Positions 1 through 5,778 of a stretch of DNA of 5,786 nucleotides are shown here, one piece after another. The notes beneath the pieces are model-generated. The model was not told the DNA's origin, did not search any database, and saw only the letters and a program-made list of their open reading frames with translations. This DNA comes from an uncultured Victivallales bacterium. GTDB lineage: Bacteria; Verrucomicrobiota; Lentisphaeria; Oligosphaerales; JAFGRS01. Each line of letters starts with the position of its first letter. Position 1 is the stretch's first letter. The translations under genes and the position numbers were made by a program. The stretch spans positions 1 through 5,786 of the forward strand of contig CAILKC010000212.1 in NCBI GenBank assembly GCA_903834675.1. The letters are read 5' to 3'.

Positions 1-660
1 ATTCCAGACGACCAACTCGCGCTGCTCCTCGAGAACCTTCACGCCGCGCTCAGACACCCAGTCCACCAGGCCGGAGATCCGGCCCGAACAGGGCCCCGCC
101 TCGCAGGCCGTGATGCCGCGCAGCACCTGAGTCGCATGGCCACGCTCCCGGTTCTCACTCCAGTTGTCGGTGCCGTTCACATCCCCCCAGGCCACCCAGA
201 GGCTCTTGTGGTGCGGATGGTCCTGTTTCTCTCCGGGCACATCCGTTCGCAGCGGGTAGGCGCGCGTGACGGGGTCGCCATAGGGGCCGATGAGCGGATG
301 CAGGTAAGGCCGGGACCACGCCCGCCCGTAGTGGAACGTCGTGAAGGCGGCCCCACCCACGAGGATGTCAATGTGCTCCGCCTGCTGAACCAGTTGCACC
401 CCAGGCGCAGGCGCCGCCCTCGTCCCCTCGCCCAGGGTGTAGACGCAGGCCGTGCGCGCGGGCTGCGCCGACAACATCCACGTGATCCGCTGGCGTGTAC
501 CCTCGACGGCCACGACCTCAAACGGCACCGACCTGGAGGCGTCCGCCTCGGCGCAGAGCGCCAGGCAGCGCGGGTCTAACCCGCCCAAATCCGCCACCAC
601 CGATACCGGACAATGCACGCGCTCGTGTTCGCCAGACTGCACCGTGAAGCGAAGTGCCAT
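1..660 (-). CDS. DUF6807 ('PmoA family') protein, 3' end cut off by window edge
   Basis: Reading the minus strand from ATG at 660-658 gives 220 codons without a stop, running off the left edge, so the C-terminus is missing (family members are usually about 300 residues). The family is recognised from its conserved core: TTFHYGRAWSRPYLHPL at 107-123, GPYGDPVTRAYP at 125-136, then PGEKQDHPHHKSLW at 142-155 and GDVNGTDNW at 159-167. These match the DUF6807 pattern (xYHYG...RPYxxPLxGPxGxPVTRxYP...HPHHRxLWxAxGDVNG) known to me. The His-rich HPHH segment (148-151) looks like a metal or substrate site, but that is inference. There is no signal peptide. The biochemical function is unknown. The database nickname 'methane oxygenase PmoA' is misleading: this is a soluble-looking protein unrelated to the membrane subunit of particulate methane monooxygenase. 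The start is supported by GAGAGGG 7 nt upstream and by a gap of only 16 bp after the isomerase gene. Family assignment is confident; a role in sugar or glycoside metabolism is suggested only by the neighbouring epimerase. Confidence 0.85.
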   Translation of the reverse strand, partial: MALRFTVQSGEHERVHCPVSVVADLGGLDPRCLALCAEADASRSVPFEVVAVEGTRQRITWMLSAQPARTACVYTLGEGTRAAPAPGVQLVQQAEHIDILVGGAAFTTFHYGRAWSRPYLHPLIGPYGDPVTRAYPLRTDVPGEKQDHPHHKSLWVAWGDVNGTDNWSENRERGHATQVLRGITACEAGPCSGRISGLVDWVSERGVKVLEEQRELVVWN

Positions 661-667
661 GGCTAAT

Positions 668-674
668 CCCTCTC
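668..674 (-). promoter_or_regulatory. Shine-Dalgarno for the DUF6807 gene
   Basis: GAGAGGG on the minus strand sits 7 nt before the ATG at 660, inside the 16-bp gap after the epimerase stop codon. It supports the chosen start and continuation of the same transcript. Confidence 0.65.
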
Positions 675-676
675 GT

Positions 677-1513
677 TTAGGGAACGATCCGTGACGTGGA
701 TGCCGAAAAAACGCGCTTGAGAAACTCCAGGCTGGAGCGCGCGATACGCTCGGCCCCAAAGGAGAAGTCGAAGACCTCGACCGAGGCGTAGTCGTCATAG
801 CCAATCTCAGCCAACGCCTGGACCACCGGCGCGTAATCCGTGGCGCCCCAGCCGGGGCCGTTACGGTTGGCGTCGTTGACATGCACGTGGCCGACATAGC
901 CTGCCGCCTCACGGATGATCGCATCCAGCGGCCGACCCTCATCGCACATCGCCTTGACATCAAGGTGAACCCGGAAGCGTGGGTGCCCGATCTCGTCGAC
1001 CATCCGCAGACCCTCGCGAACCGTGTTCAGCAGATTCGTTTCAGCCCGGGCCAAAGGCTCGATGCAGAGGGTCACCCCGCGTTCCGCCGCCGCAGGCAGC
1101 AACCCCTGGAAAACCTCGCGGGCCCACTGCCACGCCTGCTCAGCCGAGACGCCAGGCCTGACCAGACGCTGCTTCGGGGAGCCCAGAACCAGCCGGTCCC
1201 CCCCCAGATCGGCACAGAGATGAACCAGAGCCTCGAGATAGTCTTGCGTGGCGCGCCGAATCCCGGCCTCCGGATCGGTCAGAAACAAGCCCGGTGGCTT
1301 CACCAGAAGCCAGTGCAAACCGATGATGCGGACCCCGCAGCGCTCCGCCAGCCCGCGCAGACGCTGCCGTTCAGCGACAGGTATCTGCCGGGCATCCTCC
1401 GCCAGAGTAAAGGGCGCGACCTCGACCCCCTCGTAGCCAACCTCCCGCGCCAGCCCGATGGCGTCATCGAGAGACCAGCCTTCACAGAACTCGTTGCACA
1501 TGGCGAACTTCAT
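677..1513 (-). CDS. Sugar phosphate isomerase/epimerase, ketose 3-epimerase-like TIM barrel
   Basis: The 278-residue product is an AP-endonuclease-2-like TIM barrel (PF01261 type), the usual length for this family. It begins MKFAMCNEFCEGW, the first barrel strand. The metal-binding set of D-tagatose/D-psicose 3-epimerases can be placed: Glu152 in CIEPLARAETN, Asp185 in HLDVKAM, His211 in HVHVND and Glu246 in ASVEVFDF. The segment NDANRNGPGWGATDY (213-227) is typical of the subgroup. It probably interconverts a ketose or keto-sugar epimer with Mn2+ or a similar divalent ion in the cytoplasm; the true substrate cannot be read from sequence. Inosose dehydratase/isomerase or a C-glycoside-processing subunit are alternatives in the same fold. 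The frame stays open upstream to 1762, but that part overlaps the preceding hydrolase gene and lacks family similarity. The ATG at 1513 is chosen because it opens the first beta strand and has GGGAG 10 nt upstream. It lies 61 bp after the hydrolase gene and 16 bp before the DUF6807 gene. Confidence 0.88.
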   Translation of the reverse strand: MKFAMCNEFCEGWSLDDAIGLAREVGYEGVEVAPFTLAEDARQIPVAERQRLRGLAERCGVRIIGLHWLLVKPPGLFLTDPEAGIRRATQDYLEALVHLCADLGGDRLVLGSPKQRLVRPGVSAEQAWQWAREVFQGLLPAAAERGVTLCIEPLARAETNLLNTVREGLRMVDEIGHPRFRVHLDVKAMCDEGRPLDAIIREAAGYVGHVHVNDANRNGPGWGATDYAPVVQALAEIGYDDYASVEVFDFSFGAERIARSSLEFLKRVFSASTSRIVP

Positions 1514-1523
1514 GTGCTGACAA

Positions 1524-1528
1524 CTCCC
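1524..1528 (-). promoter_or_regulatory. Shine-Dalgarno deciding the epimerase start
   Basis: GGGAG on the minus strand sits 10 nt before the ATG at 1513. It supports the 278-residue epimerase over the longer open frame reaching 1762, which would overlap the hydrolase gene by almost 190 bp. Confidence 0.6.
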
Positions 1529-1530
1529 GC

Positions 1531-1543
1531 GGGCAGCGTGCCC
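1531..1543 (-). other. Small GC hairpin upstream of epimerase ribosome binding site
   Basis: GGGCA-CGC-TGCCC on the minus strand is a perfect 5-bp stem with a 3-nt loop. It lies in the 61-bp hydrolase/epimerase gap, just upstream of the Shine-Dalgarno. The overlapping palindrome CCCGCGGG (1526-1533) could pair alternatively and mask part of the binding site. No U-tract follows, so termination is unlikely. Functional meaning is uncertain. Confidence 0.3.
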
Positions 1544-1574
1544 GACACGGTTCAAGGCGGCGTCTCTGCCTGCC

Positions 1575-2627
1575 TCACAGGTGATAGGGCTGGTCCGGCA
1601 AGCCGAACTGCTCGGCCAGCCAGCGGTACGCCGTGCGCACCGCCGACGCCGGCGGCCGATGCCCGCTGGCGTGGTCAAGCAGCCCCAATGCCGTGGCCCG
1701 GCCATGGAGCGCGTAGGCAACCCGCGCGGCATTGATGTACGGCCAACTGGCGGGACCATCACACTCCCCCGCCAGCAGCAGAAACGCCGTCGGACACGCC
1801 GCCGCCAGCAACTCGTGATGCCGCGCCGGCAGGTCAGGCCGACTTACCTGCGCCCCCAAGTACCACGGATCCTGCCAGTTGGTGAAGGAAAACCCGATGC
1901 CGAAATCAGACGCAACAATAGCTTTGATCCGACCGTCCAAACAACCATTGTAGAAGGCCATCTTGCCCCCCAGCGAATGACCGACGATCACAACGCGCTC
2001 AGGATCAATCCCCGGTTGCGCCAGCAGGAAATCGGTGGCGATCCTCGTGTCGCGGATCAGTCGGCCCATCCCGGTCCAGCGGGGGTGCCGGCGTAGCAGG
2101 TCGCCGGCCGCCGCACGCCACCAATCGAAGGCCACTCCAGTGCCGGGGTCAGGCACCGTGTTGTAGGGAAAAGCCTGCCCGCACAGCACCACGTAGCCCT
2201 GCTGCACAAGGTGACGCCCGAAATGGATAGTCGGAGCGTCTTGCGGAGCCAGCGTGCCCAGATCGTAACCCATCATCAGGTCCGGGTTGTAGAAGGGCAC
2301 CAGAGCCACCGGCGAACGCTCGTAAAGGGGTTTCAGCGGACGCCAGAGGGCAACCCGCTGCAGGGAGGAGCCGGAGGTCGGCAACAGGTACTCCTCGGCG
2401 ACCCCCTCCGGCAGCGTGTACGTGCGCACCTGCCGCGCCTCCACCGGAATCTCTTCCGCTTCCGGTTCCCCGAGGATAAGCTGCCAGCGTCCCAAAATGT
2501 CTGCACGCACCCCGGGCCAGGCGGCAAGGGTCGGCGCCACGCCGGACGGAAACACCGGATTCAGGCCTTCGGCGGACACCGGGTCGGCGCCACGCGGTTG
2601 GCTGAGTTCCTCACTCACGGTCGACAT
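1575..2627 (-). CDS. Alpha/beta hydrolase (esterase/dienelactone-hydrolase-like)
   Basis: The 350-residue product has an alpha/beta-hydrolase fold. The nucleophile elbow is GHSLGG at 216-221 with Ser218, preceded by the strand RVVIVG. The acid is most likely Asp290 in LLLAGECDG (284-291), and the base is His323 in ASGHRPP, so a complete Ser-Asp-His triad can be placed in the usual order. Residues 1 to about 100 form an N-terminal region leading into the strand SPVALVPFYNP (105-115). Such extensions are common in acetyl-xylan-esterase-like and Abhydrolase_7-type enzymes of environmental bacteria. There is no signal peptide, so a cytoplasmic role on an imported substrate is likely. Possible activities are deacetylation of sugars, lactone opening or ester cleavage; sequence alone does not decide, and the missing peptidase-type propeller makes a prolyl oligopeptidase unlikely. 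The ATG at 2627 is supported by GGAGGG 9 nt upstream. It follows the third M42 gene by 27 bp, and the neighbouring epimerase fits a carbohydrate role. Confidence 0.85.
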   Translation of the reverse strand: MSTVSEELSQPRGADPVSAEGLNPVFPSGVAPTLAAWPGVRADILGRWQLILGEPEAEEIPVEARQVRTYTLPEGVAEEYLLPTSGSSLQRVALWRPLKPLYERSPVALVPFYNPDLMMGYDLGTLAPQDAPTIHFGRHLVQQGYVVLCGQAFPYNTVPDPGTGVAFDWWRAAAGDLLRRHPRWTGMGRLIRDTRIATDFLLAQPGIDPERVVIVGHSLGGKMAFYNGCLDGRIKAIVASDFGIGFSFTNWQDPWYLGAQVSRPDLPARHHELLAAACPTAFLLLAGECDGPASWPYINAARVAYALHGRATALGLLDHASGHRPPASAVRTAYRWLAEQFGLPDQPYHL

Positions 2628-2636
2628 GGCGACGCA

Positions 2637-2642
2637 CCCTCC
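2637..2642 (-). promoter_or_regulatory. Shine-Dalgarno for the alpha/beta hydrolase
   Basis: GGAGGG on the minus strand sits 9 nt before the ATG at 2627, in the 27-bp gap after M42-C. It is the strongest ribosome binding site in the window and fixes the start of the hydrolase. Confidence 0.7.
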
Positions 2643-2654
2643 GGCCAGTGGCCG
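2642..2654 (-). other. Small GC hairpin between M42-C and hydrolase genes
   Basis: CGGCC-ACT-GGCCG on the minus strand is a perfect 5-bp stem with a 3-nt loop. It begins right after the M42-C stop codon and touches the first G of the hydrolase Shine-Dalgarno. There is no T-run, so it is not a classic intrinsic terminator. It could damp hydrolase translation or protect a processed mRNA end, but in GC-rich DNA it may be chance. Confidence 0.3.
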
Positions 2655-3650
2655 TCAGCGTGGCAGCGGCCGACTAAGCATGGCCACCAAGAGCTTGATT
2701 GCGTTGGCGAGGTCCGTGGCACTGACCGTCTCCGACGGCGAATGCACATACCGGCAGGGGATGGACAGACAACCGCTCGGAACGCCCTCCCGGCTCGTCT
2801 GCATGGCCCGCGCGTCGGTCGAGCCCCCAGGCAACACCTCAAGCTGGTAGGGAATGCCCTCGGCCTGGGCCGTATCCATCATCCACTCCTTGACCCACAA
2901 AGTGGCCAGCATGCCACCATCCTTCACCTTGATCGCCGGCCCGGCATCCAGGGAAATCGCCATACGAACCGCCGGCTCGGGGGTGTCTCCGCACAACGTG
3001 ACATCCACCGCTAGCCCCACCTCGGGCGCGATGCCAAAGGCAGCCGTCGTGGCGCCGCGGGCGCCCACCTCCTCCTGCGCACTGAAAACAAAATAGCAGT
3101 CGTGTGGCGTCCGCGGCAGAGCCCGCAAGGTCTCGATCAGGACCGCACAGCCGACCCGGTCGTCCATCGCCTTGGCGGTCCAGTGGCCGCCTACCTCCAC
3201 CATCGGCTGCAGGAAGCAGGCCGTGTCACCCAACTTGACCGGACAGCTAGCGCGGCCTGTAGCCCCAACGTCGAGGAACAGCTTGTCCATGCCCGGCACC
3301 TGCTCTCCGCCAGTCAGCTTCTCGTAACTGATGACGCCCACCGTGCCGTTGTCGAACAGGACACGACCGCCAACTTCCAGCAACGGACTGACTCCGCCAA
3401 CCGGCTGCACTCGCACAAATCCCTTCTCGTCGATGTAGGACACCATCACCCCGATCTCATCCATGTGCGCCGCCAGCATGACCCGGCTGCCGCTGCCGTC
3501 TCCCCGTTTGAGCGCGATGAGGTTGCCCAAGGCATCGCTGCGGACCTCATCAACGAGGCCGGCAATCTCCTGCAGGATGAGCGCCCGGACCTTCTGCTCA
3601 TGCCCGGAGGGGCCAAACGTCTCCACCAGTCTACGCAGGGTCTCTTTCAT
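2655..3650 (-). CDS. M42 family metallopeptidase C (TET aminopeptidase-like)
   Basis: The 331-residue product is a glutamyl-aminopeptidase-like M42 enzyme, normal length. It opens with the family signature TFGPSGHEQ (11-19). Metal and catalytic residues are all present: His62 and Asp64 in AAHMDEIG, the bridging Asp in AMDDR (163/164), the catalytic Glu193 and metal-binding Glu194 in AQEEVGARG, Asp216 in AVDVT and His303 in CRYVHSP. The PDZ-like/beta-barrel dimerisation domain fills about 70-152. Relatives build 12-subunit cytoplasmic particles that remove N-terminal residues from short peptides; some are annotated as CelM endoglucanases, a label I would not follow here. The frame also has an ATG at 3659 (MQSMKE...), but its only Shine-Dalgarno (GGAGAG) would be directly adjacent to it. 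The ATG at 3650 has that motif 9 nt upstream, forms an ATGA overlap with the stop of M42-B, and gives the usual family N-terminus MKETLRRL. In its barrel domain this copy lacks the LPGVI...P motif shared by A and B, so it is the outlier of the three there. Confidence 0.93.
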   Translation of the reverse strand: MKETLRRLVETFGPSGHEQKVRALILQEIAGLVDEVRSDALGNLIALKRGDGSGSRVMLAAHMDEIGVMVSYIDEKGFVRVQPVGGVSPLLEVGGRVLFDNGTVGVISYEKLTGGEQVPGMDKLFLDVGATGRASCPVKLGDTACFLQPMVEVGGHWTAKAMDDRVGCAVLIETLRALPRTPHDCYFVFSAQEEVGARGATTAAFGIAPEVGLAVDVTLCGDTPEPAVRMAISLDAGPAIKVKDGGMLATLWVKEWMMDTAQAEGIPYQLEVLPGGSTDARAMQTSREGVPSGCLSIPCRYVHSPSETVSATDLANAIKLLVAMLSRPLPR

Positions 3651-4702
3651 GGACTGCATCTCTCCAGAGCTCTGTCGGCTTCCGCCAGCACCTCGGGAGT
3701 CAGCCGTCGCAGAGACTGCTCCAGCAGATCCACCGTCTGACCCAGATCACGCTTGCTCAGCATGGCTGTCGGCGAATGAATATAGCGGCAGGCAACGCAC
3801 ACCGGCAGGCTTGGCACCCCGATCCGCGCCAGGTGAATCGCCCCCGCATCCGTCGCCCCCTTGCCCGGTTGCTTGATCTGGCAGGGCAGGCCCATCTCCT
3901 GCGCCGTCCGCAGGACATGCCGCACCAGCCGCGGGTCCGCCATCACCGAGCGGTCGGCCACACTGATCACCGGCCCCTTGCCCAGCTCCGTGGTCGGACT
4001 CTCATCGCGCTTCTTGGGACTGTCATCGCAGATCGTTCCCTCCAGCACAAAGGCCAGGTCCGGCGCTACCGCAAACGCCGCCACGCGGGCGCCGCGCATA
4101 CCGATCTCTTCCATCGTCGTAAACACCGGGTGGAAGGCGAACGGGTACGGCCCGCGGCGCACCAACTCGATCAGCATGGCGCAGCCCGCCCGGTCATCAA
4201 AGGCCTTCCCCACAACCACGCCGCCCAGGTCCTGAAAGCGCGTGGCGAAGACCGCATACTCGCCTTTGCCCACGAGCTTCTCCGCCTCCGCCTTGCCGCT
4301 GGCCCCGATATCGATCACTAGTTGCTCGATGGGCATGGCCCGACTACGCTCGTCTGCCGTGGTCTTGTGGACCGGCTTCACGGCGATCACCCCGGGCAGG
4401 CGTTCCTTACCGACGATCACCCGCTTGGCGGGCAGAACCCGGGCATCGATGCCTCCAACCGTAACAAAACGCAAGAAGCCCGCCTCGTCGGCGTGCGTCA
4501 CCATCAAACCGACCTCATCCATGTGGGCTGCCACCATGACCTTCAGCCCCTCAGACGTGCCCCGCTGCAGGGCCAGGACATTCCCCAGATGATCCACCCG
4601 GCAGCAGTCGACCCGGTCGCGGAGCTGCTCCAGCACCAGAGTGCGCACGTCCTGCTCACAGCCGGATGGCCCGAAGGCATTGGAGAGCGCTTCCAGGATC
4701 AT
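3647..4702 (-). CDS. M42 family metallopeptidase B (TET aminopeptidase-like, Glu-variant metal site)
   Basis: The 351-residue product begins MILEALSNAFGPSGCEQ, typical of M42. Active-site elements in order: His60 and Asp62 in AAHMDEVG, the Asp pair 169/170 in KAFDDRAG, Glu198/Glu199 in TTMEEIGMRG, and His309 in CRYIHSP. At the position where A and C carry Asp (AIDVG, AVDVT), this protein has Glu221 in VLEGTICDD; I recall this LEGT form as a recurring M42 subgroup, so it is likely active. The dimerisation barrel lies at about 69-160 and contains RLPGVIAVKPVH (101-112). It is cysteine-rich for this family (nine Cys), with a C302-x2-C305 pair just before His309. The expected role is cytoplasmic aminopeptidase activity on short peptides, with a specificity different from A and C. 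The ATG at 4702 overlaps the stop of M42-A as ATGA and has AAGGGGAG upstream with a 6-nt spacer inside the end of that gene. Its own stop overlaps the M42-C start in the same way. Confidence 0.93.
   Translation of the reverse strand: MILEALSNAFGPSGCEQDVRTLVLEQLRDRVDCCRVDHLGNVLALQRGTSEGLKVMVAAHMDEVGLMVTHADEAGFLRFVTVGGIDARVLPAKRVIVGKERLPGVIAVKPVHKTTADERSRAMPIEQLVIDIGASGKAEAEKLVGKGEYAVFATRFQDLGGVVVGKAFDDRAGCAMLIELVRRGPYPFAFHPVFTTMEEIGMRGARVAAFAVAPDLAFVLEGTICDDSPKKRDESPTTELGKGPVISVADRSVMADPRLVRHVLRTAQEMGLPCQIKQPGKGATDAGAIHLARIGVPSLPVCVACRYIHSPTAMLSKRDLGQTVDLLEQSLRRLTPEVLAEADRALERCSP
3660..3665 (-). promoter_or_regulatory. Shine-Dalgarno deciding the M42-C start
   Basis: The minus strand reads GGAGAG here, 9 nt before the ATG at 3650-3648 and directly adjacent to the alternative ATG at 3659-3657. 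The spacing favours the shorter, 331-residue form. The motif lies within the last codons of M42-B, so ribosomes terminating there can re-initiate at the overlapping ATGA. Confidence 0.7.
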
Positions 4703-5778
4703 TTCGCGCTCCCCTTGCCGTCGGGCGCCGTCCAGTTGAGACGGTCCATGAAATCTCCGCCCATCCCCGCGATGAACAGCGCCAGCAGCCGACCCGTGCG
4801 CTGCACATCGCGGACGCAGATCGTCTCGGCGGGAGTATGCATACTGCGCTCCGGTAACCCCAGCAAAGCCGTGGGAATACCCTCCCGCGTGATCTGCATG
4901 GCGTTGGCGTCGGTCCCGGTACCGCCCGGAGCCACAGCCGTCTGTACCGGAATCTCGTACAGGTCCGCCACCGCCTTCAACTCACGCCACAGCGCCGGAT
5001 GGATGTTCGGCCCAATCACCAGCGCTGGACCTTTGTCTAGTTCGATCGCCTCGGGACCATCGAAACCCGGTTGCCGCGCAAAACCGACGTCGATGGCAAT
5101 CCCGACGTCGGGGGCGATCCCAAACGTGCTGGTGCAGGCGCCACGCAATCCCACTTCTTCCTGCACGGTGGCCACTGCGTACACGTCCCAGGCGTGCGAC
5201 ATCTGCCGCAGCAGGTCCAGGCAGACGACCATGGCCCCAAGCGCGGCCCGGTCATCTAACGCCTTGCCGACCAGCCGGCCGTTCTTCAGTTCGGTACACG
5301 TGGCCCGCAGCGTCACCGTGTCCCCAACCCGTACCAGCGTCTTCAGTTCCTCCGCGGCCAAGCCGACGTCAATGAACAAATCCTCCATCGCCGTCGGCCG
5401 ACCCGCTTCCGCCGCATCCAGCACATGCGGGGGACGACTGCCAATCACCCCCGGTAACGCCCGCCGACCATGAACCAGCACCTCCTGGCTGGGCAGCGTG
5501 CGCACATCGAAGCCACCCACCTCGGTGAAGCGCAGGAAGGCGCCCTCCACCAGCGTCACCATCAGGCCAATCTCGTCCATGTGCCCCGCCAGCATGAGGC
5601 GCCGACGCGGCTCCGGACCACTGCCGCGCTTGAACGCAATCAGGTTGCCCATGGCATCGGCCCGCACCTCGTCGGCAAGCGCCGTAAACCGCTCCCGCAC
5701 AACCCCGGCAACCCCGACCTCGTAGCCGGAAATGCCACTGGCCTCCGAGAGTGTCTTAAGAAACGGAATCACATCCAC
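4699..5778 (-). CDS. M42 family metallopeptidase A (TET aminopeptidase-like), start near window edge
   Basis: From a GTG at 5778 the product is 359 residues. It carries LSEASGISGYE (10-20), His66 and Asp68 in AGHMDEIG, the Asp pair 175/176 in KALDDRAA, Glu207/Glu208 in VQEEVGLRG, Asp230 in AIDVGFARQPG and His314 in RSMHTPAE, so the two-metal aminopeptidase site is complete. The dimerisation barrel spans roughly 76-160, including RALPGVIGSRPPH (106-118). The function expected from the family is removal of N-terminal residues from short peptides by a 12-subunit cytoplasmic particle. The start is not settled: the frame remains open through the last 8 bases of the window (preceding codons read Arg-Leu), no Shine-Dalgarno is visible in them, and a second GTG follows at 5772. 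A start outside the window is therefore possible. It is the first visible gene of the run and ends in the ATGA overlap with M42-B. Whether a further gene or the promoter lies upstream cannot be seen. Confidence 0.9.
   Translation of the reverse strand: MDVIPFLKTLSEASGISGYEVGVAGVVRERFTALADEVRADAMGNLIAFKRGSGPEPRRRLMLAGHMDEIGLMVTLVEGAFLRFTEVGGFDVRTLPSQEVLVHGRRALPGVIGSRPPHVLDAAEAGRPTAMEDLFIDVGLAAEELKTLVRVGDTVTLRATCTELKNGRLVGKALDDRAALGAMVVCLDLLRQMSHAWDVYAVATVQEEVGLRGACTSTFGIAPDVGIAIDVGFARQPGFDGPEAIELDKGPALVIGPNIHPALWRELKAVADLYEIPVQTAVAPGGTGTDANAMQITREGIPTALLGLPERSMHTPAETICVRDVQRTGRLLALFIAGMGGDFMDRLNWTAPDGKGSAK
4709..4716 (-). promoter_or_regulatory. Shine-Dalgarno for M42-B inside the end of M42-A
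   Basis: The minus strand reads AAGGGGAG, ending 6 nt before the ATG at 4702. It lies within the C-terminal codons of M42-A, just ahead of the ATGA overlap, and supports coupled translation of the two peptidases. Confidence 0.7.

Noticed and set aside
136..579. Plus-strand open frame (147 codons) in the first 600 bp, and a minus-strand one at 177-521
   Set aside because: Both conflict with the DUF6807 frame, whose conserved motifs identify the real coding strand and phase.
1..660. Particulate methane monooxygenase subunit (true PmoA)
   Set aside because: No membrane helices; the motifs are those of the soluble DUF6807 family, which shares only the name.
881..1735. Plus-strand open frame (284 codons) antisense to the epimerase and the hydrolase end
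   Set aside because: No family similarity, biased composition, and it spans a gene boundary on the other strand; a shadow of the real genes.
1514..1762. N-terminal extension of the epimerase to an upstream ATG at 1762
   Set aside because: The extra 83 residues are Arg/Pro-rich, overlap the hydrolase C-terminus, and lie before the first barrel strand; the ATG at 1513 has a Shine-Dalgarno.
2642..2654. Intrinsic terminator after M42-C
   Set aside because: Only a 5-bp stem with no downstream T-run on the coding strand, and a good Shine-Dalgarno follows at once.
2211..3014. Plus-strand open frame (267 codons) across the hydrolase/M42-C junction
   Set aside because: Arg/His/Gly-rich translation without a domain, antisense to two well-supported genes.
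3102..3740. Plus-strand open frame over the M42-B/M42-C junction
   Set aside because: Antisense to both peptidases with no recognisable domain.
4322..5473. Long plus-strand open frame (383 codons) antisense to M42-A and M42-B
   Set aside because: It lies wholly opposite two confidently identified peptidase genes, has a low-complexity Ser/Arg/Pro-rich translation with no recognisable domain, and is expected from GC-biased third positions.
2655..5778. Recent tandem duplication of one M42 gene
   Set aside because: The three products differ throughout, including in active-site context and the barrel domain; no long near-identical DNA blocks are seen between them.
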